From contig CAKPBC010000001.1 in NCBI GenBank assembly GCA_934140155.1, positions 682,001-746,000 of the forward strand: 64,000 nt of DNA, read 5' to 3'. The notes beneath the pieces were generated by a model. That model made no database searches and had not been told where the DNA came from. It was given only the letters and a program-made list of their open reading frames with translations. Each line of letters starts with the position of its first letter. Within the stretch, counting starts at the first letter, position 1. Positions 18,949 to 28,397 of this stretch are shown here, in pieces. The translations under genes were made by a program, and so were the position numbers. The stretch comes from an uncultured Bacilli bacterium (lineage in GTDB: Bacteria; Bacillota_I; Bacilli_A; RFN20; CAG-826).

Positions 18949-19229
18949 TAACTGTTGCTTTTCTTTCATTTAAAAACATAAAAAACATATATAAAGGAAT
19001 AGTCATTATTCCTTGTACTTCATCAATTCCAAAATTGTTACTTGATACGTTTATTACTCTTTGACAGCTATTATGTTCTTTATACTTCGATAAAGAATTT
19101 AATGTTCCTTTGGCTTTCTTTTTTTCTTGCTATTCCATTTAATTAATTCATTAATAATAAAACGTTCCATAGTAAACACCACCCTTATATAGAATTATAT
19201 TTTTCTTGAATTTGTGCAAGTTATGACAT
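18949..19229. other. Intergenic stretch without a recognisable gene
   Basis: About 280 bases. I see no frame with a ribosome site and no homology I recognise. Confidence 0.5.
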
Positions 19230-19275
19230 AAAAAAACGCCTCAAATGTACAAATTGTACTTTTGAAGCATTTTTA
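19230..19275 (-). terminator. Terminator downstream of the DUF234-type ATPase gene, possibly bidirectional
   Basis: An imperfect long hairpin, GCCTCAAA-GTAC with GTAC-TTTTGAAGC (19238-19269), is flanked by A residues on the left and T residues on the right, so it can act in both directions. On the - strand it ends GGCGTTTTTTT. Confidence 0.7.
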
Positions 19276-19316
19276 ACATGCTTAAATTGCACTTTTTTAC
19301 GAAACAACAAGTTAAA

Positions 19317-20726
19317 TTAATCAATTTTAAATAAATCATCAATCGTTAATAATTTAACATTATATTCTTTGCTTTTATCTATAACTGCTTGAGTGTATTC
19401 GCTTTTTACAAAGACATAATAATATTTTTCTTTAACATCAGTGAATATCTCACTTGCACTAATTAAATCATCAAATTCAGATAAATCAAATTTTTCATTT
19501 TTAAATTTACATTTGCAAAAAATTCCCTTATCACCATTTACACCCATTATATCAATATCATCTTGTTCCTTTTTTTGGAGATTATTACCCCACCATTTTC
19601 CAAGGCCATTAGGAATAAATGGAAGTTTATTATTACGAGCAAGTATAGTTAAATATTGCAAGCAAACTTCTTCAAAGGCTAATCCTAAAACTTGCGAAAT
19701 GTCATTATAGATTAAATCAGTATATTTACTAGCGCCAAGTAATGATAAAGTAGTGGAATTAGCAAAAACATATTTATACCAAAACCTAAAGAAAAAGTCA
19801 GATAGAATGTATATTGATCTTTTAGAATTTAAACTTTCACCATATGGAATTAGGCGATTAATAATGCGGACTTCTTGAAGGTTCTTTATATAACTTGCAC
19901 ATTTAGAAGATTCCTCTTTGATTTTTTGTGATATCTCATTAAATTTAGAACTTCCTGTAGCGATAGCTTCAATAATACTATTATAAATTGCTGGTTCACG
20001 AAATTCTTGTTTTAAAAGTAATATTGGTTCCTCTTTTAATAAGCTAACATCGTTAAAAATAGAATTTTTAATGTTTTCTTTTATGGATAACTTATCGCTG
20101 AAAGTTTGTAAATAATATGGTATACCGCCAAGAATTAAATAAGTGGTGATTTTATCAATATTAGAAAAATTAGGAAAGAATTTTGCGGATTCTAAGTAAT
20201 TTAAAGGCTTTAATTCCATGTTTGCGGTACGACGGCCATATAAGGGACTAGAATATCCTAATACTTCATTTATCATAAAACTGACACTGCTTCCGCATAA
20301 AATTAACATAATATTCTTATTTTGCCATTTGTGATCTATTGTATGCTGTAAAATACTTTTGATAGTTGGGTATTCCTTAGCAATAAATGGAAATTCATCA
20401 ATAATTATACATACTTTTTTGCCATTACTTTCTTTTAATTTTATTTCAATACGTTCGTTAAGAATTGCTATAACATCTGCCCAATCGTTAGCAGTTGGCA
20501 TATACTCCATATTAAAATAATCTTTTATTAAAGCCATAAACTCTTTTGTAGATAAAATTGTATTTTTTTCTTGAGCCAAAAAGTATAAACAATTGTGTTT
20601 ATTAGCAAAATTTGTAAGCAAAGCGGTTTTTCCTATTCTTTGACGACCATATAGTACTAAGAACTCAAATTTATTAGAATTATATAGCGTTTCAATTTCT
20701 TGTAATTCATAGTTTCTACCAAACAT
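19317..20726 (-). CDS. AAA ATPase with DUF234-like C-terminal domain, degenerate nuclease motif
   Basis: About 469 residues; start at the ATG at 20726 after AGGCGG, with an in-frame GTG nine bases upstream. Walker A is LYGRQRIGKTALL (about 27-38), Walker B VCIIIDEFP, then an arginine-finger region LYGRRTANMELKPL. A winged-helix segment follows. The C-terminal domain contains the DIDIMGVNG strand followed by FCKCKF. In this family the second motif is normally E-C-K, so the catalytic glutamate appears replaced by lysine. These orphan ATPases are common in archaea and low-GC bacteria and their role is unknown; toxin or defence functions have been proposed. A relative is encoded 390 bases upstream. 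Confidence 0.8.
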   Translation of the reverse strand: MFGRNYELQEIETLYNSNKFEFLVLYGRQRIGKTALLTNFANKHNCLYFLAQEKNTILSTKEFMALIKDYFNMEYMPTANDWADVIAILNERIEIKLKESNGKKVCIIIDEFPFIAKEYPTIKSILQHTIDHKWQNKNIMLILCGSSVSFMINEVLGYSSPLYGRRTANMELKPLNYLESAKFFPNFSNIDKITTYLILGGIPYYLQTFSDKLSIKENIKNSIFNDVSLLKEEPILLLKQEFREPAIYNSIIEAIATGSSKFNEISQKIKEESSKCASYIKNLQEVRIINRLIPYGESLNSKRSIYILSDFFFRFWYKYVFANSTTLSLLGASKYTDLIYNDISQVLGLAFEEVCLQYLTILARNNKLPFIPNGLGKWWGNNLQKKEQDDIDIMGVNGDKGIFCKCKFKNEKFDLSEFDDLISASEIFTDVKEKYYYVFVKSEYTQAVIDKSKEYNVKLLTIDDLFKID

Positions 20727-20862
20727 AATATACACCGCCTTTACTTAATTACGATTATTATAATCTAGATATAGTAAGTTTAAGCGCTTCTAAAGTAAAT
20801 GTATTGATTATTCCAATATTAATTGATTGTTACTAGTTTTGTTACTCTTATTTAATGAAAGT

Positions 20863-20900
20863 AGTCGCTAAAAAGGTAGAATTCTACCAAAAAAGAGACT
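20863..20900. repeat. 38-bp palindromic repeat, unit 1
   Basis: Centre GGTAGAATTCTACC (20875-20888) flanked by A-tracts and by AGTC at the left end and GACT at the right, giving a nested dyad. The matching unit starts 74 bases further on. Confidence 0.65.
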
Positions 20901-20936
20901 AAATATTGATTATTTGGCTTTATTAGCATAAAATAC

Positions 20937-20974
20937 AGTCCCAAAAAAGGTAGAAATCTACCAAAAAAGGGATT
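20937..20974. repeat. 38-bp palindromic repeat, unit 2
   Basis: Centre GGTAGAAATCTACC (20949-20962) with the same A-tract flanks. The outer arms are AGTCCC and GGGATT, changed in a compensating way relative to unit 1. A 36-base spacer separates the units. Confidence 0.65.
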
Positions 20975-21122
20975 ATGTATGATCAATAGACCTATATATT
21001 TAAAAGCATTAATTATAGCACAACATAATGGTTTTACTATTTTTGGAATAACTGATTTCCTATTAAGATTTATTAAAAATTAGCATTTATCATTACAAAT
21101 GATGATATTGTTAATGTGTCTT

Positions 21123-22502
21123 TTATTCAAATAATTGCTTTAAGTCTATTAATTTGACATTATCTTTTGGTGTACACGAAAAACCACTTCGAGATATAAA
21201 AACATATTTATAGCAATTTAAACCAGTCATATTAACTTGTTTGATTTCATCATCAATTATTTTATCAGTAATGACATCTTTTCTAAATTTAGCTTCATAA
21301 AATACATATCCTAAAGAATCCTCTGTTACTACATCAAATTCACCATTACGATGCTCTTTAGGATTATCATAATAATATTTACCAATCTTTTCAAAAACTG
21401 GATCAATTAATCCTGATTTATTTTGTCTAATTAAAAATTGTGTGCATATGCGTTCGAAAATATGTGGAACATATTGTTCTTCAAAATCTTTTAAAATATA
21501 TTTGTCATAAAATATATTAGAGTCCATGATTTTTAATTGTGAAGAATATTTAAAAATGTATTTGTAATAAAATAAAGATAGATTATCTGAAATATAATAT
21601 CTAAATTTCTTTTTGTTAGAAGAATCATTAATTGGGTTTGTTTTACAAACAATATCCATTCGTATTAATTTATCTAACACATCAATTAAAGTTGGTCCAC
21701 TAGATACATGTGATTGAGATAAAATATCACTATATTTAGAATATCCACGTGATAATGCTTCAAACACTTCATTAGCATTTACAATTTTAGAAATTTCTGA
21801 GTTTAAATACATAGATACTTCATTTTCAAGTCTTGCTCCATTCGAAGCAATTAATTCAATAATATTCTCTTTGACGCTTTTTGAATCATCAATTAATCTA
21901 TTGTAATAAGGAATGCCACCAAATACAGAATAAATCTTAACTTTATCTTCGATTGAATAATTAGGATAAAACAAAGATGAATCGTAATAATCCATCGGTT
22001 TAAGTTCAATTGTTAAATCAACTCTACCATATAAAGGATTAGAATGAAGTAACAAAGAACGCATTACATCAATATATGATCCCAATATTAAGAATGATAG
22101 TTTCGAACTATCTTTATATTTATCAATTAAAGCTTGTAAGATACTATCCATGCCTTCAACGCTGTTTCTAAGATAAGGATATTCATCTAAAACTAAAATT
22201 ATTTTTTGCTTTTTTGACAATTCAAAAATGTATTTCAATATTGATTCTATGTTGTCAAAATTTAATTTTGGTAAATTAAATTCCTCAGATAAAATATCGC
22301 TTAACCCGGATACATTACTTAATTCGGATACGGCTTTACATTCATAATAAATTTTGATGGTATCACTTTGCTTAATTACGTGTTTTATAAGTTCACTTTT
22401 GCCTACACGACGTCTTCCAAAAATCAAAGAAAAGGAAAATTCATTGGAATTAATGAGTTTGTTTAATTTTTTTATTTCTTCAGTTCTTCCTATAAAGTTC
22501 AT
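21123..22502 (-). CDS. AAA ATPase with DUF234-like nuclease-type C-terminal domain
   Basis: About 459 residues; start at the ATG at 22502, eight bases after GGAG, rather than the TTG at 22517. Walker A is FGRRRVGKSELI, Walker B IILVLDEYP, with the conserved LKPMDYYDSSLFYP block after the ATPase core. The C-terminal domain keeps the PD-(D/E)xK-like pair GEFDVVTED and FYEAKF, which the neighbour at 19317 has lost. Role unknown; the upstream 49 bases, including its ribosome site, are duplicated at 22932. Confidence 0.82.
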   Translation of the reverse strand: MNFIGRTEEIKKLNKLINSNEFSFSLIFGRRRVGKSELIKHVIKQSDTIKIYYECKAVSELSNVSGLSDILSEEFNLPKLNFDNIESILKYIFELSKKQKIILVLDEYPYLRNSVEGMDSILQALIDKYKDSSKLSFLILGSYIDVMRSLLLHSNPLYGRVDLTIELKPMDYYDSSLFYPNYSIEDKVKIYSVFGGIPYYNRLIDDSKSVKENIIELIASNGARLENEVSMYLNSEISKIVNANEVFEALSRGYSKYSDILSQSHVSSGPTLIDVLDKLIRMDIVCKTNPINDSSNKKKFRYYISDNLSLFYYKYIFKYSSQLKIMDSNIFYDKYILKDFEEQYVPHIFERICTQFLIRQNKSGLIDPVFEKIGKYYYDNPKEHRNGEFDVVTEDSLGYVFYEAKFRKDVITDKIIDDEIKQVNMTGLNCYKYVFISRSGFSCTPKDNVKLIDLKQLFE

Positions 22503-22549
22503 TTTTATTCGCTCCAATCCGACTCGGTTTCAACCGAATTAATTATATT
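22501..22549. repeat. 49-bp direct repeat, copy 1 (5' leader of the ATPase gene)
   Basis: Identical by eye to 22932-22980. It holds the start-proximal leader and ribosome site of the - strand ATPase gene and an inverted repeat, TCGGTT/AACCGA, that could be an operator or RNA hairpin. Confidence 0.85.
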
Positions 22550-22931
22550 ATAAAAATTGCCTATTGTAAATAATGAAAAATTTATTAAAAGCAATTTATA
22601 TTTTGTCTATTTTAAACTGGAATTTACTTTGTCAATTAATAATATTTAAATTACACTAGAATTTTATAGTTGAATTGAAGTAATGTTGAAACTATTGTTA
22701 ATGTCTACTGCTTTATAGATGTTAATGACGTTAGGCATATTCCTAATGTATACAATGCTTTATTTCCTTTTTCATAGAATTCACTTTATTTTCTTCTTGA
22801 TTTTTAGGTAACACTTATGCTAAATTACTACCAGCCGATTCCACAAGTGAATCACAGGAGCTAGGCATATTGAAAAACTATATAGCCGAACGACTCCGTT
22901 TTTTTATATCTTCGTCAAATCAATGGATGCT
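22550..22931. other. Intergenic stretch without a recognisable gene
   Basis: About 380 bases. I find no frame with a ribosome site and no family match; it may be scar tissue from the duplication that left the 49-bp repeats at both ends. Confidence 0.5.
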
Positions 22932-22980
22932 ATTTTTATTCGCTCCAATCCGACTCGGTTTCAACCGAATTAATTATATT
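22932..22980. repeat. 49-bp direct repeat, copy 2
   Basis: Exact second copy of 22501-22549, 431 bases away in the same orientation, but here not followed by an intact ATPase gene on the - strand. Confidence 0.85.
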
Positions 22981-23067
22981 GTTAATTTGATAATAAAAAA
23001 TATCATTAAAATACTTTTCAAAATTGAGCAATTCGCAAAAAATGTAGTAAACTGCAAAAAAAAGTGA

Positions 23068-23365
23068 ATGGTAGTTAAAAAGAGAAAGATATTTAAATAA
23101 AATTATTGATAGAAAAAACAAGGAATTAGTTAAAATAATAACAGGAATAAGAAGATGTGGTAAATCATATATTTTGAATAAATTGTTTTATAATTATTTG
23201 ATTAAAATAATGTAAAAAAAGAAAATATTATAAGATTTGCTTTTGATTTTGATGAAGATTTAGAAAAAATTATTATTGTAAAAGAAGATATAATTCCATA
23301 TAAAACAGATGATGGAATTGATGTGTTTTGATTAAAATTTTTTTAGATAACGTAAAAATTTTCTA
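23068..23365 (+). pseudogene. Remnant of an AAA_14-type ATPase gene
   Basis: The sequence from the ATG at 23068 reads MVVK, then shifts frame in an A-run and continues RERYLNKIIDRKNKE, LVKIITGIRRCGKSYIL (Walker A) and LNKLFYNYLI before a stop. A second piece in another frame reads ENIIRFAFDFDEDLEKI, and later KEDIIPYKTDDGIDVF followed by stops. These pieces match, in order, the N-terminal quarter of AAA_14/DUF4143 ATPases with most of the middle missing. Clearly dead: frameshift, internal deletion and nonsense codons. Confidence 0.75.
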
Positions 23366-23531
23366 GGATAAAAATCATTTAACATAATTCAAAATAAAAT
23401 TATAAAGGTTAACAAATGTGTTAAAAAACACGCATAAATCATTTCTTGTTGGCTTAGTAATATAAAAAAATAATGCGATAACTAAGATATTATGATATAA
23501 TATCTCACGTTATTAGGAGGCAGGCATATTT

Positions 23532-24011
23532 ATGGAAAAAAGAAGTAATTACATCACATGGGAAGAATATTTTATGGGAATTGCTATATTATCAGCATTA
23601 CGCAGTAAAGATCCTTCTACGCAAGTCGGAGCGTGTATTGCTAATGATGATAATAAAGTAGTTAGTATTGGATATAATGGAATGCCACAAGGATTAAAAG
23701 ATGATCAAATGCCTTGGGGACATGGTGAAGGCTTAGAATCTAAATACTTATATGTTTGCCATGCAGAATTTAATGCCATATTAAATAGTCAAATAGCTAA
23801 TTTAAAAGGTACAAAGATTTATGTAACTTTATTTCCTTGTAATGAATGCGCTAAAGCAATTATTCAAACTGGTATAAAAGAAGTAATTTATCTTGATAAT
23901 AAATATGAAAACTCTATTGAATCACAAGCAAGCCGTAAAATGTTTGATATGGCTGGTATAAAATACCGTCCTTTTGAAGGAAAAGTTATAAAAATTAGTA
24001 AAGGTGAATAA
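23532..24011 (+). CDS. comEB: dCMP deaminase
   Basis: 159 residues. The zinc site is HAEFNAI with PCNECAK, and the N-terminal segment SKDPSTQVGACI is typical of ComEB/dCMP deaminases. It converts dCMP to dUMP for thymidylate synthesis in the cytosol. Full family length, strong AGGAGG site, extended -10-like TGATATAAT about 35 bases upstream. It overlaps the next small gene by one base and appears to start the operon containing the ECF transporter core. Confidence 0.92.
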   Translation: MEKRSNYITWEEYFMGIAILSALRSKDPSTQVGACIANDDNKVVSIGYNGMPQGLKDDQMPWGHGEGLESKYLYVCHAEFNAILNSQIANLKGTKIYVTLFPCNECAKAIIQTGIKEVIYLDNKYENSIESQASRKMFDMAGIKYRPFEGKVIKISKGE

Positions 24012-24217
24012 TGAAAAAGGATACGAAAAAATTTCTAGAGCGCTTCTTAATATGCCTTATCGCATATGTTTTATTTGTAAGCGGGATTATGGTTGCTCTA
24101 GCATCAATGTTAGAAACAGCTTCTTTAGCGGTTAAAATTATTGTTGGCGTTTCTATCGCTTTATTATTTGTTGTCTTAGTAGTTGTCGTTGAAGTATCAC
24201 ATAGAAAGGTAAAATAA
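24011..24217 (+). CDS. Small two-TM membrane protein
   Basis: 68 residues with a short basic N terminus, two membrane segments (about 11-33 and 40-62) and a basic tail. Start and stop both overlap their neighbours by one base (TAATG), so translation is coupled to ComEB and EcfA1. No known family; perhaps an accessory of the ECF module or simply carried along. Confidence 0.7.
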   Translation: MKKDTKKFLERFLICLIAYVLFVSGIMVALASMLETASLAVKIIVGVSIALLFVVLVVVVEVSHRKVK

Positions 24218-25035
24218 TGGGTATTGCGTTATCAATTAAAAACTTAACATTTTCTTACGATGATAAAGTAAAAGTCTTGAAAAATATTAATGTTGATATA
24301 GAAGAAGGAAAATATGTTTCTTTGATTGGCCATAATGGATCAGGAAAATCAACATTAGCCAAACTCATTGTAGGATTATTAGAAACTCGAGTGGGAACAA
24401 TCGAGATTTTTGGTGATGCATTAACAGAAAAAAATGTTCGTGAAATACGTCAAAAAGTTGGTATTGTCTTTCAAAATCCGGATAATCAATTTATTGGCGC
24501 AACAGTAAGAGACGATATTGCCTTTGGCTTAGAAAATCATTGTGTTCCTCATAAAGATATGGATAACATAATTGATGATTATGCTAAAAAAGTTGGAATG
24601 TATGAGTTTTTAGATAAAGAGCCAACAAGATTATCTGGAGGACAAAAACAACGTGTTGCTATTGCAGGTGTTTTAGCAATGAAACCAAATATTATTATAT
24701 TTGATGAAGCAACTGCAATGCTTGATCCAAAAGGCAAGAAAGATATTCGTAATTATATTTTAGAATTAAAAAAAGAAAATCCAAATATAACAATTATTTC
24801 TATTACGCATGATATAGAAGAAGCATATAATTCAGATGAAGTAATTGTTTTAAATAGCGGAGAAGTATTATTACAAGGTAAGCCAAGTGAGGTTTTTGCT
24901 AATGAAAAATTATTAGCAAATATTGATTTGGATTTGCCATTTTTTATGAAAGTTAAAAACGCTTTAATTAGCGAAGGTGTGGATGTCAAAGATACACACA
25001 ACTTAGAAGAGTTGGTGAATAAATTATGTCAATAA
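24217..25035 (+). CDS. ecfA1: ECF transporter ATPase A1
   Basis: 272 residues. Walker A GHNGSGKST, signature LSGGQKQR, Walker B IIIFDEATAMLDP with the TAML variant typical of EcfA1, and the Q-loop segment VFQNPDNQF. With EcfA2 and EcfT it forms the shared energising module for vitamin-specific S components; the FolT-like protein at 41295 could be one client. Overlaps ecfA2 by ten bases. Confidence 0.93.
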   Translation: MGIALSIKNLTFSYDDKVKVLKNINVDIEEGKYVSLIGHNGSGKSTLAKLIVGLLETRVGTIEIFGDALTEKNVREIRQKVGIVFQNPDNQFIGATVRDDIAFGLENHCVPHKDMDNIIDDYAKKVGMYEFLDKEPTRLSGGQKQRVAIAGVLAMKPNIIIFDEATAMLDPKGKKDIRNYILELKKENPNITIISITHDIEEAYNSDEVIVLNSGEVLLQGKPSEVFANEKLLANIDLDLPFFMKVKNALISEGVDVKDTHNLEELVNKLCQ

Positions 25036-25886
25036 GATTTGAACATGTATTTCATATTTATTCGCCGAAAACCCCACTAGAACAAATTGGCTTAAATGAT
25101 ATTAATGTCGATTTCTCTAATTATGATTTTGTGGCTTTAGTGGGCCAAACTGGATCAGGAAAATCAACATTAGTGCAACATATAACAGGGTTATTATTAC
25201 CTAGTAAAGGAACAGTTTATGTCGGTGATTATCAAATCACACCACATAAGAAAAAGAATAAACATATTAAAGATATCAGAAAAGAAATCGGGTTAGTGTT
25301 TCAATTCCCTGAATATCAATTATTTGAAGATACAGTGTTAAAAGATGTGGCTTTTGGGCCAAAGAACTTTGGTGTTGATGAAAAAGAAGCTCTTGATAGA
25401 GCACGAAAAGCAATTTTAGCTGTCGGATTAGATGAAACATATTTTGAACGTTCACCATTTGAACTTAGTGGTGGCGAAAAAAGACGTGTCGCTATTGCGG
25501 GTATAATTGCTATTAATCCAAGTGTATTAATATTAGACGAACCAACTGCGGGATTAGATCCGCAAGGTTCTAAAGCTATGATGGAATTATTTAAGAAAAT
25601 TCATAGTCAAGGAACTAAAATTATTATGGTAACTCATGATATGGATTTGGTATTAGAATATGCAAGTCATGTTATTGTTTTAAAAGATGGTCAAATTGTT
25701 AAAGAAACCGATCCAGTTTCTTTGTTTTCTAGTAGTGATTATTTAGATTTAAGTTTAGATTATCCTAGTGTATTTGATCTAGCAACTAAATTAATTAATA
25801 AAGGAATGCATATTAATCTTAATAACATTAAGAATATTCCTACTTTAATAAAAGAAATAAAGAAAGCGGGTAATAAATATGAATAA
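25026..25886 (+). CDS. ecfA2: ECF transporter ATPase A2
   Basis: 286 residues. Walker A GQTGSGKST, signature LSGGEKRR, Walker B LILDEPTAGLDP (the TAGL form typical of EcfA2), and the Q-loop segment VFQFPEYQLFEDTV. Heterodimer partner of EcfA1. Overlaps ecfT by eight bases. Confidence 0.93.
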   Translation: MSIRFEHVFHIYSPKTPLEQIGLNDINVDFSNYDFVALVGQTGSGKSTLVQHITGLLLPSKGTVYVGDYQITPHKKKNKHIKDIRKEIGLVFQFPEYQLFEDTVLKDVAFGPKNFGVDEKEALDRARKAILAVGLDETYFERSPFELSGGEKRRVAIAGIIAINPSVLILDEPTAGLDPQGSKAMMELFKKIHSQGTKIIMVTHDMDLVLEYASHVIVLKDGQIVKETDPVSLFSSSDYLDLSLDYPSVFDLATKLINKGMHINLNNIKNIPTLIKEIKKAGNKYE

Positions 25887-26742
25887 TATGACTATTGGCC
25901 GCTACATACCATATGATTCAAAAATTCATAAAATGGATCCAAGACTAAAAATATTATCGCTTATCATTTTTATGGTAAGTATTTTCTTGCGCTTTCCAGG
26001 CAATGGAACGATGTATATGAATTTTATTATGTATGGAATTATTGCTATCGTTATTTTTATTATTATGTGCATAGCTCATGTAAAATTATCGATGCTATTT
26101 AAGCAATTAAAATCTTTATGGTTTATGGTAATTATTTTATTAATAATTAATCTCCTTCTTCCTAATAGTGGTGATTATTTCTTATTATTTGGAAAACTTA
26201 AGATTTATCATAAAGCATTATTTGATACAGCTTATATTTTCATTAGATTATTATTAATGCTTTCTTTAACAATGGTGTTAACGGCAACGACAACGCCATT
26301 AGATTTAACTTATGCTTTAGAATGGTATTTAACTCCGCTTCGTGTTGTTAAATGTCCAACACACGAAATAGCAATGACTATTTCCATTGCTTTACGTTTT
26401 ATTCCAACTTTATTAGATGAAACGGATCGTATTATGAAAGCACAAGCAAGTCGAGGTGTCGATTTTCAAAATGGTAAATTAAAAGAAAAAGTGCGTGCAA
26501 TTATATCTTTAATTATTCCTTTGCTTGTTTCCGCTTTTCAACGTAGTGAAGAATTAGCTAATGCTATGGAAGCTAGAGGATATAATCCTGGCGCTAAAAG
26601 AACAAGATATCGTTTATTAAAATGGCATCTTAATGACACAATTGCTATTATTCTTTTGGTCATTTTCTTTGCAGGCGTTTTATATGTTTCAATAAGTCAT
26701 ATTGACTTTGTAGTAATTATTTCGAGTTTAATAGGTGGTTAA
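25879..26742 (+). CDS. ecfT: ECF transporter transmembrane protein
   Basis: 287 residues with five or six membrane segments. The two Ala-Arg-Gly coupling motifs, QASRGVD and MEARGYN, contact the ATPases. It is the scaffold that binds interchangeable S components. The ecfA1-ecfA2-ecfT-truA order is the standard one in Bacilli. Confidence 0.93.
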   Translation: MNNMTIGRYIPYDSKIHKMDPRLKILSLIIFMVSIFLRFPGNGTMYMNFIMYGIIAIVIFIIMCIAHVKLSMLFKQLKSLWFMVIILLIINLLLPNSGDYFLLFGKLKIYHKALFDTAYIFIRLLLMLSLTMVLTATTTPLDLTYALEWYLTPLRVVKCPTHEIAMTISIALRFIPTLLDETDRIMKAQASRGVDFQNGKLKEKVRAIISLIIPLLVSAFQRSEELANAMEARGYNPGAKRTRYRLLKWHLNDTIAIILLVIFFAGVLYVSISHIDFVVIISSLIGG

Positions 26743-26746
26743 TATT

Positions 26747-27493
26747 ATGCGTATTAGATTAGATATGAGTTATGACGGACATAATTTTAAAGGATTTCAA
26801 AGGCAAGTAAATGAAAGAACAGTGCAACAAGAAATTGAGTGCGTTTTGTCTAAGATTTTTAATAGCGAAATTACAATTACTGCTTCAGGAAGAACAGATG
26901 CAGGTGTACACGCTTTAAAACAAGTTGTTACATTTACTCCTAATAAAGAAGTTAATGATTTATCTTTGCTTCGTTATTCGCTTAATCGCATGTTGCCTAA
27001 TGATATTCATATTAACGCTATTCAAGAAGTTAATGATGATTTTCATCCTCGCTTTAGCGCTTATTCTAAAACGTATAAATATTTGCTAAACATGGGAGAA
27101 GCTAACCCATTTTATGAAAATTATCGCTATGAATTTAAAAGAAAATTAGATGTTCAAAAAATGGAAGAAGCAAAAGAATTATTTGTTGGAGAACATAATT
27201 TTCATAATTTTACAACCAAAGAAGAAGATACAAAAGGTTTTATAAGAAGTATATCATCTATTACTATTAACCAAAATGAAGATGTTCTTACCATAATTCT
27301 TGTTGGTAATGGATTTATGCGTTACATGGTACGTATGATTGTTGGTACTTTAATTATGATAGGATTAGGAAAAGAAGATAAGAGCTTTATTATAAATAAA
27401 TTAACTGATAATGAAAGAATGCCAGTAATTTATAAAGCACCTCCACAAGGATTATATCTTGTTGACGTTAAATATGATGGGAGTGATAATTAA
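26747..27493 (+). CDS. truA: tRNA pseudouridine38-40 synthase
   Basis: 248 residues. The catalytic aspartate is in SGRTDAGVHA, and GNGFMRYMVRMIVGTL is the conserved C-terminal motif. It isomerises uridines in the anticodon stem-loop. The ATG at 26747, eight bases after AGGTGG, is preferred to the upstream GTG at 26735 that would overlap ecfT. Confidence 0.93.
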   Translation: MRIRLDMSYDGHNFKGFQRQVNERTVQQEIECVLSKIFNSEITITASGRTDAGVHALKQVVTFTPNKEVNDLSLLRYSLNRMLPNDIHINAIQEVNDDFHPRFSAYSKTYKYLLNMGEANPFYENYRYEFKRKLDVQKMEEAKELFVGEHNFHNFTTKEEDTKGFIRSISSITINQNEDVLTIILVGNGFMRYMVRMIVGTLIMIGLGKEDKSFIINKLTDNERMPVIYKAPPQGLYLVDVKYDGSDN

Positions 27494-28311
27494 TGATACC
27501 ATATTGCTATCATACACATACTTACCGCTGCGGACACGCAGAAGGAGAAGATGAAGAATATGTTTTAGAAGCTATTGCGGCAGGAGTTAGAAAATTAGGA
27601 TTTTCTGACCACGTAATGTTACCTAATTTTTCTCAACCTAATGTTCGTGGTGACTATAAAGAGTTAGAAGGATATCTTTCTTCTATTAATTTTTTGAAAG
27701 AAAAATATAAAGAAAAAATTAAAATATATGTGGGATTTGAGGCAGAATATGATGAAACATTTGAGCCATATTATCGCTCTTTATTAGAACAACATAAAAT
27801 TGAATATTTACTTCTTGGACAACATTTTAGTTTTGCCAATGGAAGAATTATTGACTATTTTGGTCATGTTCATGAAAAAGAGCGACTTATTGAATATAAA
27901 AATTTAGTAGTTAAAGCAATGAGTACAGGTTTATTTTCTGTTCTTGTACATCCTGATTTATATATGTCAGCGTATGAAAAATTTGATGCAACCGCTAAAA
28001 TAGTGGCACATGAAATTTGTAAAGCCTCACTTAAATATAATGTTCCTTTAGAAATCAATTTAGGTGGTATTAGACGTGGTATTGTAAAAATAGGAGAAGA
28101 AAAACGATACTTATATCCATATAAACCATTTTGGAAAATAGTAGCAAAATATGGATGCCGAGTAGTTATAGGTGTTGATGCGCATTCGCCTAAAAACTTT
28201 ACTACTAATGAATATAGTATTGCTTTAAGTTGGATTAGAGAATTAGGCTTAAAGCATGATCAAAATATAATAATTAATGAAAATAGAACTAAAATTGATG
28301 AAAAATTATAA
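27493..28311 (+). CDS. PHP-family phosphatase, histidinol-phosphatase-like
   Basis: 272 residues. The PHP metal-binding motifs are visible: YHTHTYRCGHAEG near the N terminus, FSDH at about 36, a glutamate in GFEAEYDE, LVHPDL and, near the C terminus, GVDAHSP. Members include HisK-type histidinol-phosphatases, but no histidine genes are nearby, so the substrate may be another phosphoester. One-base overlap with truA. Confidence 0.82.
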   Translation: MIPYCYHTHTYRCGHAEGEDEEYVLEAIAAGVRKLGFSDHVMLPNFSQPNVRGDYKELEGYLSSINFLKEKYKEKIKIYVGFEAEYDETFEPYYRSLLEQHKIEYLLLGQHFSFANGRIIDYFGHVHEKERLIEYKNLVVKAMSTGLFSVLVHPDLYMSAYEKFDATAKIVAHEICKASLKYNVPLEINLGGIRRGIVKIGEEKRYLYPYKPFWKIVAKYGCRVVIGVDAHSPKNFTTNEYSIALSWIRELGLKHDQNIIINENRTKIDEKL

Positions 28312-28397
28312 CTATTTAAAATTTTTTAGTGAAACATCATATTATAAGTGTTATAATTTTATCGATATAAATCAACTAATTAAAAGGAGAGATGTTT

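Larger units (their letters stand above)
20727..21122. other. Intergenic region between the two DUF234-type ATPase genes
   Basis: About 395 bases without a coding frame. It holds the two palindromic repeats at 20863 and 20937 and otherwise nothing I recognise. Confidence 0.6.

Noticed and set aside
20863..20974. A minimal CRISPR array with two repeats and one spacer
   Set aside because: Only two units with about six mismatches, both strongly palindromic, no third repeat at the same period on either side and no cas genes in the window.
22870..23067. Small open frame of 65 codons after the second 49-bp repeat
   Set aside because: It runs through the repeated leader in an arbitrary frame, has no ribosome site and no recognisable protein features.
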